Source: Niallia sp. Man26 (GTDB lineage Bacteria > Bacillota > Bacilli > Bacillales > Cytobacillaceae). From it: DNA of 64,000 nucleotides. Made by a program: the position numbers and the translations under genes. Below, piece by piece: positions 25,697 through 35,144 of this stretch (its first letter is position 1; every line of letters begins with the position of its first letter). Location of the stretch: NCBI RefSeq assembly GCF_022049065.2, contig NZ_CP095744.1, forward strand, positions 806,001-870,000, in the 5' to 3' direction. The notes beneath the pieces are model-generated. The model ran no database searches, had not been told where the DNA came from, and worked only from the letters and a program-made list of their open reading frames with translations.

Positions 25697-25867
25697 TTAA
25701 AATCTTTCACTGACTCTTTTTAGTAAACCTTGGTTTACTAATGCTGCAAGCAATAAAAAGAACATGGATAGTAAAATACCAGAGGCCCCTTTATTCAGAG
25801 AAGCACATAAAGGAAACGTAATCGCTGCAAGCATGAACATTAATTTCATCATTTTTATGACCTTCAT
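25697..25867 (-). CDS. Possible 56-residue membrane protein
   Basis: A short open frame, ATG 25867 to TAA 25697, encodes two hydrophobic segments (LMFMLAAITFPLCA and ILLSMFFLLLAALV) with a basic C-terminus (KRVSERF). It lies immediately upstream of the membrane-anchored gene at 25339 in the same direction, and its stop falls just before that gene's ribosome site. Its own ribosome site is weak, so whether it is expressed is uncertain. No similarity is recognised. Confidence 0.45.
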   Translation of the reverse strand: MKVIKMMKLMFMLAAITFPLCASLNKGASGILLSMFFLLLAALVNQGLLKRVSERF

Positions 25868-25957
25868 ATTACATACGTTTAATCGCTTAAAAGAGTTCCA
25901 AAAACGTATAATATTGTAATATCTCTCATATCCCTTTCTTGCTTAGTTGTTCCAAAA

Positions 25958-27361
25958 CTAATCAATCTGCCAAGCCTTTTTTAATAATTGGATGCCAATA
26001 TCTATCTGTTTTTCCGATAGACCTCCGAAACCTAATAGAACACTAGAATTAACATTACTTCCATTTTCATAGTAAACAGATAAAGGATATACTTTCACAC
26101 CTTCTTGTAATGCTGTATCTATTAATTCCTTCTCGGTCCAGTTATTATTTACCTGTAGAATAAGATGTAGACCTGAGTTTTCTCCTATAACTCGCACCTG
26201 ATTATGAAGATGTTTTTTTATGGTTTGCATGAAGAACGAATGTTTTTTTCGATACAGTGTTCTCATCTTATTTAAATGGCTTTGCCAATAACCTTCTTTC
26301 ATAAATCGATATAAGGTATCTTGATGAAGGCGAGATACCGTTTGTTTATACAGCAATAAATTTCCTTTATATCTTTCTATTAAGATTGGAGGAAGAACCA
26401 TATAACTAATTCGAATGGAAGGTATTAAAGATTTAGAGAAAGTCCCCATATAGACTACCTTTCCCAGTATATCAAGTCCTTGTAAAGAAGGAATCGGCTT
26501 TCCTTCATAACGATATTCACCATCATAATCATCTTCAATAACATAACCATGAATAGATTCGGCCCATTCTAACAATTCCAGCCTGCGTTTTATAGGCATA
26601 ATTATCCCAACTGGGAACTGGTGCGAGGGTGTTACATAAACTACATTTGCTCCACTATGTTTTAATTGTTCTATGTTAATACCGTCTGTATCTAGAGGAA
26701 TTGAGGTAGTTGCTCTTCCCAAATCTTGCAGGACTTTTCTCGTACGATGAAATCCAGGATTTTCTAGTGCATATACCATATTGTCTCCAATTAGTATGGA
26801 AAGTAATGTCATAAGCACCTGTGTACCAGCTCCAATTACAATTTGCTCGGGAGTACATTTAACACCCCTAGACATATATGTGTATTTTGCTATTTCTTCT
26901 CTTAATTGTAATTCTCCTTGAGGGTTACCCATATTAAACAGTTCACCTTGATCTTCATATAAAGATTGAACAGTAGTTTTTTTCCACAAGGAATAAGGGA
27001 AATTTTCCACATCAACTTTTCCTGAATTAAAATCAATCTCAACATTTACACTTTTTTCACACCTAGTTAACGGACGCTTCTCGGCTTCAAATAATTTATG
27101 AGTCAGTTCGTCTTCTAAGACTTTTATATATAATCCTTTTCGAAGTATACTTTCCACAAACCCTTCTGCAATTAATTGCTCATATGCGGTCTGTATTGTA
27201 TTGATGCTTAGCCCTAAATGCTCAGCTAATTTTCTTTTAGATGGAAGTTTCTCACCTGGTTTTATCCTTCCAGAACTTATCTCCTCTTTTATATAGTTGG
27301 ATAATTGAATGTAGAGTGGTGATTTATTTTCGCTTTCTAATAATGGTGTAATTTCAATCAT
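25958..27361 (-). CDS. MocR/GabR-type PLP-dependent transcriptional regulator
   Basis: 467 residues, ATG 27361 behind GGAGGAG. An N-terminal GntR winged helix (PLYIQLSNYIKEEISSGRIKPGEKLPSKRKLAEHLGLSINTIQTAYEQL) is fused to a fold type I aminotransferase domain. Its pyridoxal-phosphate lysine is in YMGTFSKSL and the phosphate/ring-contacting segment is YVTPSHQFPVG. MocR proteins usually control a divergent gene; here the divergent partner is an acetyltransferase at 27470, with 108 bases between them. Confidence 0.92.
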   Translation of the reverse strand: MIEITPLLESENKSPLYIQLSNYIKEEISSGRIKPGEKLPSKRKLAEHLGLSINTIQTAYEQLIAEGFVESILRKGLYIKVLEDELTHKLFEAEKRPLTRCEKSVNVEIDFNSGKVDVENFPYSLWKKTTVQSLYEDQGELFNMGNPQGELQLREEIAKYTYMSRGVKCTPEQIVIGAGTQVLMTLLSILIGDNMVYALENPGFHRTRKVLQDLGRATTSIPLDTDGINIEQLKHSGANVVYVTPSHQFPVGIIMPIKRRLELLEWAESIHGYVIEDDYDGEYRYEGKPIPSLQGLDILGKVVYMGTFSKSLIPSIRISYMVLPPILIERYKGNLLLYKQTVSRLHQDTLYRFMKEGYWQSHLNKMRTLYRKKHSFFMQTIKKHLHNQVRVIGENSGLHLILQVNNNWTEKELIDTALQEGVKVYPLSVYYENGSNVNSSVLLGFGGLSEKQIDIGIQLLKKAWQID

Positions 27362-27469
27362 TACTCTTCTCCTCCACACTAACTGGTTCCATTAACTTTC
27401 TTGAATCTGATACTTTTGATTATATCAAGATATGTTTTAATATTAGTAAAAATTAAAGGAGAATGAACA

Positions 27470-27910
27470 ATGCCGCAACAATCTTTTGAAATAAGAGAAT
27501 TAGATAAGGAACACGAATGGTTAGAAGCCTTTTCCGTAATGAAACAATTAAGAACTCACTTAGATGAGAAAAGTTACCTTGAATTAGTAAAAGCGGCAGC
27601 GAAAAAAGATAATTATAGAATGGCTGCACTATTTATTAATAAGAATATAATTGCTGTTGCAGGCTTTATGCCTATGATAACTCTTTATAATGGCAGGTTT
27701 ACTTGGGTTTGTGATTTAATAACGGATAACAACTACCGTTCTAAAGGATATGGAGAAGCCCTTCTAGAGTATATACAAAATTGGTCAAAGAATAATGGTT
27801 ACGATATTGTCTCACTTTCGTCCGGATTAAAACGCATAGATGCTCACCGCTTCTATGAGAAAAAAATGAAGTATAATAAGGTTAGTTATGTATTCTTGAA
27901 AGAAGTTTAA
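27470..27910 (+). CDS. GNAT-family N-acetyltransferase
   Basis: 146 residues, starting behind AAAGGAG. The acetyl-CoA pyrophosphate loop is NNYRSKGYGEALLEY (R/Q-x-x-G-x-G/A pattern), followed by the substrate-side LSSGLKRIDAHRFYEKKM. It is divergent from the MocR regulator and is the probable target of it, possibly acetylating an amine or amino acid sensed through PLP. The substrate is unknown. Confidence 0.85.
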   Translation: MPQQSFEIRELDKEHEWLEAFSVMKQLRTHLDEKSYLELVKAAAKKDNYRMAALFINKNIIAVAGFMPMITLYNGRFTWVCDLITDNNYRSKGYGEALLEYIQNWSKNNGYDIVSLSSGLKRIDAHRFYEKKMKYNKVSYVFLKEV

Positions 27911-27920
27911 CAATAATAAA

Positions 27921-27962
27921 TAGGAATAGACTTCTTAATTGAAGTCTTTCTCCTATTTATTA
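27921..27962. terminator. Bidirectional terminator
   Basis: Nested stem AATAGGA/TCCTATT with inner AGACTTC/GAAGTCT between convergent genes. Confidence 0.75.
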
Positions 27963-27963
27963 C

Positions 27964-28197
27964 CTAATCACTAAATTCTTTTATTAATATTTCTATTTCC
28001 TTAACATCATAAAAGTCTCCATCACTGATGAATTTTTCTATTTCTACAGTACCATCCTCCATAAACTCAACTTCCCAACGTTGACCTGGCACGGCAATTT
28101 CAACTAAAACAGCATCATTCCTAATTTTATCCAGTTTATAAAATATATCATTTTGTTCTAATCTATTAAGGAAACGAATGAATTCCTTAAGCTCCAT
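27964..28197 (-). CDS. Small acidic protein of unknown function
   Basis: 77 residues, ATG 28197 behind TAAGGAGGAAG. Strongly acidic, predicted alpha/beta (an N-terminal helix, then strands around VEIAVPGQRWEVEFMEDGTVEIEKF). It resembles the small immunity-type proteins found near polymorphic toxins, but no toxin gene is next to it. A lipoprotein gene lies upstream in the same direction, 80 bases away. Confidence 0.65.
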   Translation of the reverse strand: MELKEFIRFLNRLEQNDIFYKLDKIRNDAVLVEIAVPGQRWEVEFMEDGTVEIEKFISDGDFYDVKEIEILIKEFSD

Positions 28198-28276
28198 GAA
28201 ATCTTCCTCCTTAGGCATAGATTCTCCTTTTTAGAATACTCCCCATGATACTTACAAGTTTATTACCTTACACATA

Positions 28277-28810
28277 TTATTGATTTTCTAATTCCTCGTA
28301 GTTTATTTCTTCCATAAACTCTTCACTTCCGTCTTCTTTAACCATCTTAACTTTTACATCCTTAATAGAACTGATTGCATACCAAAACCTTTTATCCTCT
28401 TCCACTTGAATGATCTTTGCAGATTGATTGCCTGCATATACTTCAGTGATTGAATTATCACTTATTGCACCAGAATATATATAAGGTGGTTGGTTCATGG
28501 AAGACCATTTTACTGGGCTATTCCATTTTGCTCCTCTTGTTCTCTTCCATTCCCATTGCTGTTCTTCCTTCTCTAGATAAGCTATATATATTTGATCTCC
28601 TTGATGGTTATTATGCTCTTCGAACACTACAATTCCATCATTTTCGTGAACAGCATTTAACTCTGTATGAACCAGTGAATAGGAAAAATTTTTTTCATCT
28701 TTATGCATTTGTTTCATTTTTTGATGAAAGTATTCCTCAAGTGTTTGTTCAATTGAGCACCCAACTAAAGTAACGATGCATAATAATACTCCAGTACATA
28801 TATTTCTCAT
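28277..28810 (-). CDS. Lipoprotein of unknown function
   Basis: 177 residues. The signal peptide MRNICTGVLLCIVTLVGC ends in a lipobox (LVGC, cysteine at 18), so the mature protein is anchored on the outer face of the membrane. The rest is mainly beta, with a WEWKRTRGAKW stretch. ATG 28810 follows GGGG at a suitable distance. No family is recognised. Confidence 0.7.
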   Translation of the reverse strand: MRNICTGVLLCIVTLVGCSIEQTLEEYFHQKMKQMHKDEKNFSYSLVHTELNAVHENDGIVVFEEHNNHQGDQIYIAYLEKEEQQWEWKRTRGAKWNSPVKWSSMNQPPYIYSGAISDNSITEVYAGNQSAKIIQVEEDKRFWYAISSIKDVKVKMVKEDGSEEFMEEINYEELENQ

Positions 28811-28965
28811 CAAGTTGATCCCCCATAATTACTGTCTTTTTATCATTTTCATAATTAAACACCATAACCTTCAATATAATGCAAATTTATCCATTTTATA
28901 TTCTATATTCTTTGGAATTCTCCTTCATCACAAACTTCCCATATTTATACTTAAAAAAAGTAAAA

Positions 28966-28996
28966 AAAGCATTATTCCTTAAGGAACAATGCTTTC
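28966..28996. terminator. Intrinsic hairpin between the lipoprotein and CXXC genes
   Basis: AAAGCATT/AATGCTTT with inner TTCCTTAAGGAA, an almost fully paired 30-base hairpin flanked by A and T runs. Confidence 0.55.
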
Positions 28997-29139
28997 TTAA
29001 AATCCTTGTCTACCAGCCTCAGTAAAAGGATTATCATTTGTACTAACTGCCTGATGTATTGTATCGTAAATTCTATTTCAATGAAACCTTCTAACTATTA
29101 AAACGTAAATAACACAACAACAATTCGGAGGTAATATAT

Positions 29140-29436
29140 ATGCAAAAATGCAGCCATTGCAAGCGCGAATTTAACTGGATTGCTCTATACAACTCCTTTC
29201 TATTTAACTATAAGCCTATTACTTGTACATACTGTGAAACCTCTCATAATGTCCGGTTTTTTTCTCGGCTTATAGCTGTAGCTATTTCCGTTGTTCCATT
29301 CTTTCTAATTTATTGGTTACTATTAGAATTTCTACACTTTAATTTTGGTTTATCCTTATTATTAGCACTCATCTCTTCTGTTTCCATTTCATTCTCCTAT
29401 CCTTTTCTTGCTAAATATAAATCCTCCACATCTTGA
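29140..29436 (+). CDS. CXXC-20-CXXC family small membrane protein
   Basis: 98 residues, starting behind GGAGGTAA. Two cysteine pairs, CSHC at 4-7 and CTYC at 29-32, are separated by about 20 residues, likely a zinc ribbon, followed by two transmembrane helices. This is the TIGR04104-type CXXC-20-CXXC arrangement seen in Bacilli. Function unknown. A short hairpin with a T-rich tail follows (29418-29445). Confidence 0.75.
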   Translation: MQKCSHCKREFNWIALYNSFLFNYKPITCTYCETSHNVRFFSRLIAVAISVVPFFLIYWLLLEFLHFNFGLSLLLALISSVSISFSYPFLAKYKSSTS

Positions 29437-29566
29437 GGATTAATCTTTTTAAAAGTCATTTCCCTTTTGGTTAAATCTATCTGTCACATAAAAAACTAAA
29501 AATATTTGTATTTTCAAAAAAATAAGGTAACATTTACTTATCCATACTAATAAAGGGGATTTTAAA

Positions 29567-30043
29567 ATGATTGTTAGAGAGATAGAACAACAAGATAATG
29601 AGATAGTAGCATCCATCATCCGTCATTCACTTGAATCTGTCGGTTTGAATATAAAAGGCACTGCTTATTTTGACCCTTCCTTAGACAAACTGTCAGAGTA
29701 TTACAATTCGCTAGAATCAGCTGCTTATTGGGTTGCAGTGCTTGATGGTGAAGTGGTCGGGGGCATCGGTATCGCTCCCTTTGATGAGGAAAGAGGCATT
29801 TGCGAGTTACAGAAGCTGTATTTAAGCCCTAAAGCTCAAGGGAAGGGCTATGCTAACCTTTTGATGGAAACGGCCTTAGACTTTGCTGCAAAGCATTATA
29901 TAGCGTGCTACTTGGAAACTCGTCAGCAATTAAAGGCTGCATGTGCTCTATATGAAAAGTTTGGGTTTGAACTGCTTTCTGCACCTTTAGCCGGGTCTGA
30001 GCATTCTGCTATGGATGCCTGGTACATAAAGAAGTTTACATAA
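29567..30043 (+). CDS. GNAT-family N-acetyltransferase
   Basis: 158 residues. The acetyl-CoA binding motif is LYLSPKAQGKGYANLLME, followed by ALYEKFGFELL typical of the C-terminal strand-helix. The N-terminal half (IIRHSLESVG ... LSEYYNSLESAAYWVAV) is like the MarR-linked and YitI-type acetyltransferases. Substrate unknown. Single gene. Confidence 0.85.
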   Translation: MIVREIEQQDNEIVASIIRHSLESVGLNIKGTAYFDPSLDKLSEYYNSLESAAYWVAVLDGEVVGGIGIAPFDEERGICELQKLYLSPKAQGKGYANLLMETALDFAAKHYIACYLETRQQLKAACALYEKFGFELLSAPLAGSEHSAMDAWYIKKFT

Positions 30044-30056
30044 GCATCATAATCAC

Positions 30057-30085
30057 GGCAGCTGCAACTAGTGCAGCTGTCTTTT
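30057..30085 (+). terminator. Terminator after the GNAT gene
   Basis: CAGCTGCA and TGCAGCTG with a five-base loop, followed by TCTTTTACTTTG. Confidence 0.7.
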
Positions 30086-30186
30086 ACTTTGTTTTTATTC
30101 CGAAGAAATCCGAATCAATATCTTCTATTACAAACTCCTAGCATCCTTATTCCCTATAGGTAGTCTTTTGTCCTTGTTAAGTACAA

Positions 30187-30213
30187 AAAAAGCAGCCAAT
30201 GGCTGCTTTCGAT
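30187..30213 (-). terminator. Terminator of the amino acid permease gene
   Basis: AAAGCAGCC and GGCTGCTTT form a tight stem with TTTTTTG behind it on the minus strand. Confidence 0.85.
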
Positions 30214-30214
30214 A

Positions 30215-31600
30215 TTAATTATTCAACTTACTGTGTTTTCTCGAGTATAGGAAATATATGCTCGTTCCAATTGCCAGCCAAATTACAAAGGAAATCCAAG
30301 TGATTCCTGGCAGGCTGACTGCCAGTCCTATGCAAAGAAGTGCGCTGATGATTGGCAATACTGGTACGAAAGGTACACGGAAGGAACCTTTTAATTCTGG
30401 GAATTTCTTGCGCAATACGATGATTGCAATAGAGATCAGCGTAAATGCTGCCAATGTCCCCATGTTTACTAGATGAGCCAATGTAGACAAATCAACAAAA
30501 CCAGCGATACATGCTGCAACAATACCTGTCAGCCATGTATTTTTAAATGGTGTTTTTGTTTTACTGTTTACAGACGAAAGCATCTTCGGCAGAAGACCAT
30601 CACGGCTCATTGCATAGCTTAGACGTACTTGTGCATAAACCAAGGCAAGAATAACAGTAGTAATCCCCATTACTGCCCCGATAGAAATAATCCCTGCAAC
30701 TGCATTTTGACCAACTGATTCTAACGCAAGAGAAACTGGTGCTCCAACATTCAGCTGTGTGAAAGGAATCATTCCTGTTAAAACAGTGGAAACAGCAATG
30801 TATAATGCCGTACAAATAGCTAGAGACCCAATTATACCAATAGGCATTGTTCTGCCTGGGTTTTTTACTTCTTCTGAAGCAGTTGCAATAACATCAAATC
30901 CAATATAAGCAAAGAATACAGTAGCTGCACCTGTAATGACCCCATCGAATCCAAATGGCATGAATGGTGTCCAGTTATCCGGCTTCACATACCAAACACC
31001 AACAATAATGAACAACAAGATTACGCCAAGTTTAACGAAAACCATGATATTGTTGAATTTAATACTTTCTTTTACACCTTTAGAAACCAAAGCAGTAATA
31101 CCTAAGATAATAAGCATTGCCGGTAAATCGACAATTCCACCTTTATCTAATCCAGGAGCAGATGAAATACTTGCTGGAAGCACAATATTAAACCCTGCAA
31201 TTAAAGATTGGAAGTATGCAGACCACCCTGTTGCCACTGCGGCGATTGCTAGAACATATTCCAACATTAAATCCCAGCCGATTAAAAAGGCAAAAAACTC
31301 ACCTAATGTAGCATATGTGTAAGTATATACACTTCCTGACAGCGGCACTGCAGAAGAAAATTCAGCATAACAAAACGCAGCAAGTGCACAAGCTATTCCA
31401 GCAAGAACAAAGGAAAGAAGAATTGCCGGACCTGCACTTTCTGCAGCAACAACACCTGTTATTACAAAAATACCTGTACCAATAACACAGCCGACTCCCA
31501 AGAAGATGAGATCCATAACTCCCATCGTCCGATTCAGCATTTTATTTTGAGATTGTGAAATCATAGTATTTACTGATTTCCTGCGAAAAAGTTGACTCAA
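30215..31600 (-). CDS. yfnA: APC-family amino acid permease, YfnA-like (CAT group)
   Basis: 461 residues, 12 to 14 helices. TTG 31600 lies nine bases after GGGAGG and gives MSQLFRRKSV, the basic N-terminus seen in B. subtilis YfnA; the longer open frame would read through the ribosome site. Signatures are VIGTGIFVITG in helix 1, YIGFDVIATASEEVKNPGRTMP in the helix 6 region, and RDGLLPKMLSSVN. The cationic amino acid transporter group imports amino acids with protons. The precise substrate is not evident. Confidence 0.9.
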   Translation of the reverse strand: MSQLFRRKSVNTMISQSQNKMLNRTMGVMDLIFLGVGCVIGTGIFVITGVVAAESAGPAILLSFVLAGIACALAAFCYAEFSSAVPLSGSVYTYTYATLGEFFAFLIGWDLMLEYVLAIAAVATGWSAYFQSLIAGFNIVLPASISSAPGLDKGGIVDLPAMLIILGITALVSKGVKESIKFNNIMVFVKLGVILLFIIVGVWYVKPDNWTPFMPFGFDGVITGAATVFFAYIGFDVIATASEEVKNPGRTMPIGIIGSLAICTALYIAVSTVLTGMIPFTQLNVGAPVSLALESVGQNAVAGIISIGAVMGITTVILALVYAQVRLSYAMSRDGLLPKMLSSVNSKTKTPFKNTWLTGIVAACIAGFVDLSTLAHLVNMGTLAAFTLISIAIIVLRKKFPELKGSFRVPFVPVLPIISALLCIGLAVSLPGITWISFVIWLAIGTSIYFLYSRKHSKLNN

Positions 31601-31705
31601 AGCTGTAATCCTCCCAAATTGAATATTAAATAATGTTAAAATTTTCAAACAATTATATCTAAAAATGGATATAGTCTATTATTTGTTTAAAATTTCACTT
31701 CGCTG

Positions 31706-31735
31706 ATTATAAAAGCTAAAAACGCCTACTGTCAA
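31706..31735 (-). promoter_or_regulatory. Promoter of the amino acid permease
   Basis: Minus strand TTGACA (31735-31730) and TATAAT (31711-31706), spacer 18, giving a leader of about 100 bases. The AT-rich remainder, 31740-32043, contains a nested inverted repeat (about 31987-32023) but no recognised riboswitch. Confidence 0.75.
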
Positions 31736-32043
31736 TGGCAGATTTTTTGCAATTTTTAAATGTATCTAAATAATGTTTTAACGCAATAATATTTTTAATT
31801 TATCCTATTATTTAAGTCAGATAACTCTATTTAAAAGAACTATGCTACTATAAACAATTACCAGTCTTGTGAAACATTTCGCATTCTATTATTAATATAC
31901 CTATTTTCCTGTTTTTCCTATTAATCAAATCCTTCCGTACAGTTTTAAAAATGTTATTCTTATATAATTAATCTAATGGACTTTTTTTATCTTAATGTTT
32001 TTCGTAAAAACTTGAAATTTAAGATGGAATTTTAATACAAATA

Positions 32044-32075
32044 AAAAAAGGTGTACCTATATAGGTACACCAAAA
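32044..32075 (-). terminator. Terminator of the YitT-family gene
   Basis: GGTGTACCTATATAGGTACACC, a nearly loop-free palindrome, followed on the minus strand by a seven-T run. Confidence 0.85.
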
Positions 32076-32078
32076 CTC

Positions 32079-32933
32079 CTAATTTCTTGGGAAATCTCTT
32101 GGAATTGAAAAGCCTCTGCCGATAATATCAGATGCATTTAAGAAAATAACAAAGGAGTTATTATCACTTCTTTGAATTAATTCTTTTAAGTATACCGCTT
32201 CTGATTGTTCGACCACACTGAACAGCAATGCTTTTTTCTGATTGCTGTATCCTCCTTCTGACCAAACCTTCGTGAAGCCTCTGTCGATTTCATTGCGAAT
32301 TAAATCTGTGATTTTCTGTTCGTTTTCCGTCACTATTAAGACAAGCTTAGAAGTAGATGAACGAAGCTGAACCACGTCAATAGACTTTCCTATAATAAAC
32401 ATGGCAATCATACCATATAGGGCTCTTTCAAAGTCAAAAACGAACATGGCAACAATTACGATACAGCCATCAATTAAAAATTGCGAATAACCGCTTGATA
32501 AACGTGTGTATTTCTTAATAAGCTGTCCGAAAATTGTTGTCCCTCCAGTAGACCCTTTACCACGAAATACAAGACCAATTCCGATCCCGCTGAGGATCCC
32601 ACCGTAAATGGAAGCAAGCAATGGATCTTCCACTGAGAACGGCAAATAAGATGTCAGCCAAATGAATGTAGGCAGCAGAACTGTTCCAATAAAGGTGCGG
32701 ATGCTGAAATCTTTACCTAGTAGGAAATAGCCTAAAACAAAAGTTGGGATATTTATTGCCCATTGCACAATTGCTGGGCTCCAGCCATTCAATTTGTTTA
32801 AAATAATACTAATCCCAGCCACTCCTCCTGCTGTAATGGATGCAGGCAATAGAAATATATTAAATGCTAAACCTACTAAAAATGTTCCAAGAATAATTAA
32901 ACTATAAGAACGAAATTCTTGCTTACTTTGCAT
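32079..32933 (-). CDS. YitT/YpjC-family membrane protein (DUF161-DUF2179)
   Basis: 284 residues. Five or six N-terminal helices contain the repeated LLPASITAGGVAGISIIL and GKGSTGGTTIFGQLI motifs. A cytosolic DUF2179 domain follows (IVTENEQKITDLIRNEIDRGFTKVWSEGGYS ...), a ferredoxin-like ligand-binding module. Several paralogues occur in each Bacillus genome, and the transported or sensed ligand is not known. Single gene with its own terminator. Confidence 0.88.
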   Translation of the reverse strand: MQSKQEFRSYSLIILGTFLVGLAFNIFLLPASITAGGVAGISIILNKLNGWSPAIVQWAINIPTFVLGYFLLGKDFSIRTFIGTVLLPTFIWLTSYLPFSVEDPLLASIYGGILSGIGIGLVFRGKGSTGGTTIFGQLIKKYTRLSSGYSQFLIDGCIVIVAMFVFDFERALYGMIAMFIIGKSIDVVQLRSSTSKLVLIVTENEQKITDLIRNEIDRGFTKVWSEGGYSNQKKALLFSVVEQSEAVYLKELIQRSDNNSFVIFLNASDIIGRGFSIPRDFPRN

Positions 32934-33134
32934 GATGTAAAAATCCTTTCTAATACTGAATATAAGAATTAATAATAACCGAACAATAGATTTCCTACAA
33001 TAGAGAAAAACAATGTCAGAAAATATAACAAATTAATAGACAATTTAGAAAAGTTTCAAAATGAGAAAAATCCTCTGTTGACTGAATTCAAAATTAATTA
33101 TAAAATGGAGAAAATTAAGAAAACGAAACGCTAG

Positions 33135-33366
33135 GATTGGGAGTATTAAGGGATATTTATTGCTTAGAGAGCTGTCGGCTGGTGAAAGACAGACAATAAA
33201 CTCCCCCAACTCGCCCAGGAGTGGTAAGGCTGAAATGTAAGTCTTAACGGCTGACTCCCGTAATCAAGTCGTAAAGTGGGTCTGTCTTATTTCAGGCAGA
33301 TCAAAAAGAGTGGTACCACGAAGGCAAAGCCTGTCGTCTCTTATTGAGATGATAGGCTTTTTTTAT
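33135..33366 (+). ncRNA. Leucine T-box leader
   Basis: The T-box sequence AGAGTGGTACCACG (about 33307-33320) is unmistakable, followed by a terminator (GCCTGTCGTCTC / GAGATGATAGGC and a T run, 33327-33366). Stem I begins TTGGG, then the AGTA of the specifier loop. It closes with CAATAAA, then CTC, then CCCAA, so the specifier codon reads CUC (leucine). Uncharged tRNA-Leu would stabilise the antiterminator and switch on leuA. Confidence 0.93.
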
Positions 33367-33417
33367 TTTCTTTCAAAATTTCATGAGTAAATTAATTCAA
33401 AAAGGTGGTTGGCAGTG

Positions 33418-35121
33418 ATGAAAAATATCGAAAAATATTCCAGAGGTTATTTCACCCCTCCCGTAACAAGTTTGAAATGGACAGAGAAGGAGTATATTGA
33501 CAAGGCTCCGACATGGTGCAGCGTGGATCTTCGTGACGGAAACCAGGCGCTTGTTGTGCCGATGAGCTTAGAAGAAAAACTGGAATATTTTCAATTGCTG
33601 TTAGAAGTAGGCTTTAAAGAAATAGAAGTAGGCTTTCCCGCAGCATCTGATACAGAATACGCCTTTTTGAGGACACTAATTGAACAAAACCTAATCCCAG
33701 AAGATGTCACAATCCAAGTGCTTACACAGTCAAGGGAGCATATCATTAAGAAAACCTTTGAATCATTAGAAGGTGTGAATAAAGCTGTTGTGCATCTGTA
33801 TAATTCCACTTCCGTTGCACAGCGGGAACAAGTATTCCAAAAAACAGAGGAAGAGATCATTGATATTGCTGTGACAGGCGCTAAGCTTTTAAAAAAATAT
33901 GCGGCTGAAACAGAAGGCAATTTCAAGTTCCAATACTCACCTGAAAGCTTTACTGGAACAGAAATAGAATTCGCCCTAAAGATTTGTAACAGTGTGCTGG
34001 ATATTTGGCAGCCAACAGCTGAAAACAAAGTAATCATCAATCTGCCTGCAACGGTTTCTATGTCCATGCCTCATGTATACGCAAGTCAAATTGAGTACAT
34101 GAGCGAAAATTTAAGCTTTAGGGACAATGTAATCCTGTCTCTTCATCCACATAATGACAGAGGAACAGGCGTTGCAGATGCTGAGCTTGGGATGCTTGCA
34201 GGTGCTCAAAGAGTGGAAGGCACATTGTTTGGAAACGGTGAAAGAACAGGTAATGTTGACATTGTTACACTAGCATTGAACATGTATTCCCATGGAATTG
34301 ATCCACAGCTGAATTTCGATAACATTCCTAGCATTCTAGAAAAGTATGAGAAATTGACTAGAATGACGGTTCATGAAAGACATCCATACGGCGGTGAGCT
34401 AGTGTTCACAGCGTTCTCCGGTTCCCATCAGGATGCTATTGCTAAAGGGATGAAATGGCGTGAAGAAAAGGAACGCGACTATTGGACAGTCCCTTATCTT
34501 TTAATTGATCCAAAGGATATCGGCAGACAATATGAAGGAGATATTATCCGAATTAACAGCCAATCAGGCAAGGGCGGAATCGGTTATATACTTAAACAGA
34601 ATTACGGCTTGGATCTGCCTGCAAAAATGCGTGAGAGCTTTGGATATGCTGTCAAAAAAGTTTCAGACAGCCTTCATAAGGAGCTTATGCCAGATGAAAT
34701 TCATAACATATTTATAGAGGAATATGTCAATATCAGCTCGCCTATTGAGTATATCGAGTATAGATTTTCACAAAATGACAGCTATGACACAACCGTGTCA
34801 GTTAAACAGAATGGAGCTGTACAGGAATTCAGCGGTACAGGAAATGGCCGACTTGATGCCATCAGCAATGCCCTTCAATCTTCGTTAGGAATCCAATATA
34901 AAGACCTTGTTTATACAGAGCATGCCCTAGAAACAGGCTCTGAATCGAAAGCAGTTTCCTATGTAGGCTTTGCAACCGATAAAGGCGCTATTTATTGGGG
35001 ATGCGGAATTGATGCTGACATCATGACTTCCTCCATTAAGGCATTATTCAGTGCCGTTAACAAAATGGTTAGCAGTGAACAGCCTGCAACAAAGCAAGGA
35101 TATTCCTTGTCGAACAGCTAA
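33418..35121 (+). CDS. leuA: 2-Isopropylmalate synthase (long form)
   Basis: 567 residues. ATG 33418 is nine bases after AAGGTGG; TTG 33409 touches the ribosome site and is rejected. The DRE-TIM barrel carries WCSVDLRDGNQAL (metal aspartate), LHPHNDRGTG (HxH metal ligands) and LFGNGERTGNVD. A C-terminal LeuA dimer domain provides leucine feedback. The enzyme condenses 2-ketoisovalerate with acetyl-CoA, the first committed step to leucine. It stands alone, without leuBCD, behind its own leucine T-box. The IS directly downstream has split its terminator. Confidence 0.95.
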   Translation: MKNIEKYSRGYFTPPVTSLKWTEKEYIDKAPTWCSVDLRDGNQALVVPMSLEEKLEYFQLLLEVGFKEIEVGFPAASDTEYAFLRTLIEQNLIPEDVTIQVLTQSREHIIKKTFESLEGVNKAVVHLYNSTSVAQREQVFQKTEEEIIDIAVTGAKLLKKYAAETEGNFKFQYSPESFTGTEIEFALKICNSVLDIWQPTAENKVIINLPATVSMSMPHVYASQIEYMSENLSFRDNVILSLHPHNDRGTGVADAELGMLAGAQRVEGTLFGNGERTGNVDIVTLALNMYSHGIDPQLNFDNIPSILEKYEKLTRMTVHERHPYGGELVFTAFSGSHQDAIAKGMKWREEKERDYWTVPYLLIDPKDIGRQYEGDIIRINSQSGKGGIGYILKQNYGLDLPAKMRESFGYAVKKVSDSLHKELMPDEIHNIFIEEYVNISSPIEYIEYRFSQNDSYDTTVSVKQNGAVQEFSGTGNGRLDAISNALQSSLGIQYKDLVYTEHALETGSESKAVSYVGFATDKGAIYWGCGIDADIMTSSIKALFSAVNKMVSSEQPATKQGYSLSNS

Positions 35122-35144
35122 GTGAAATAAAAAACCCTGCCTTT

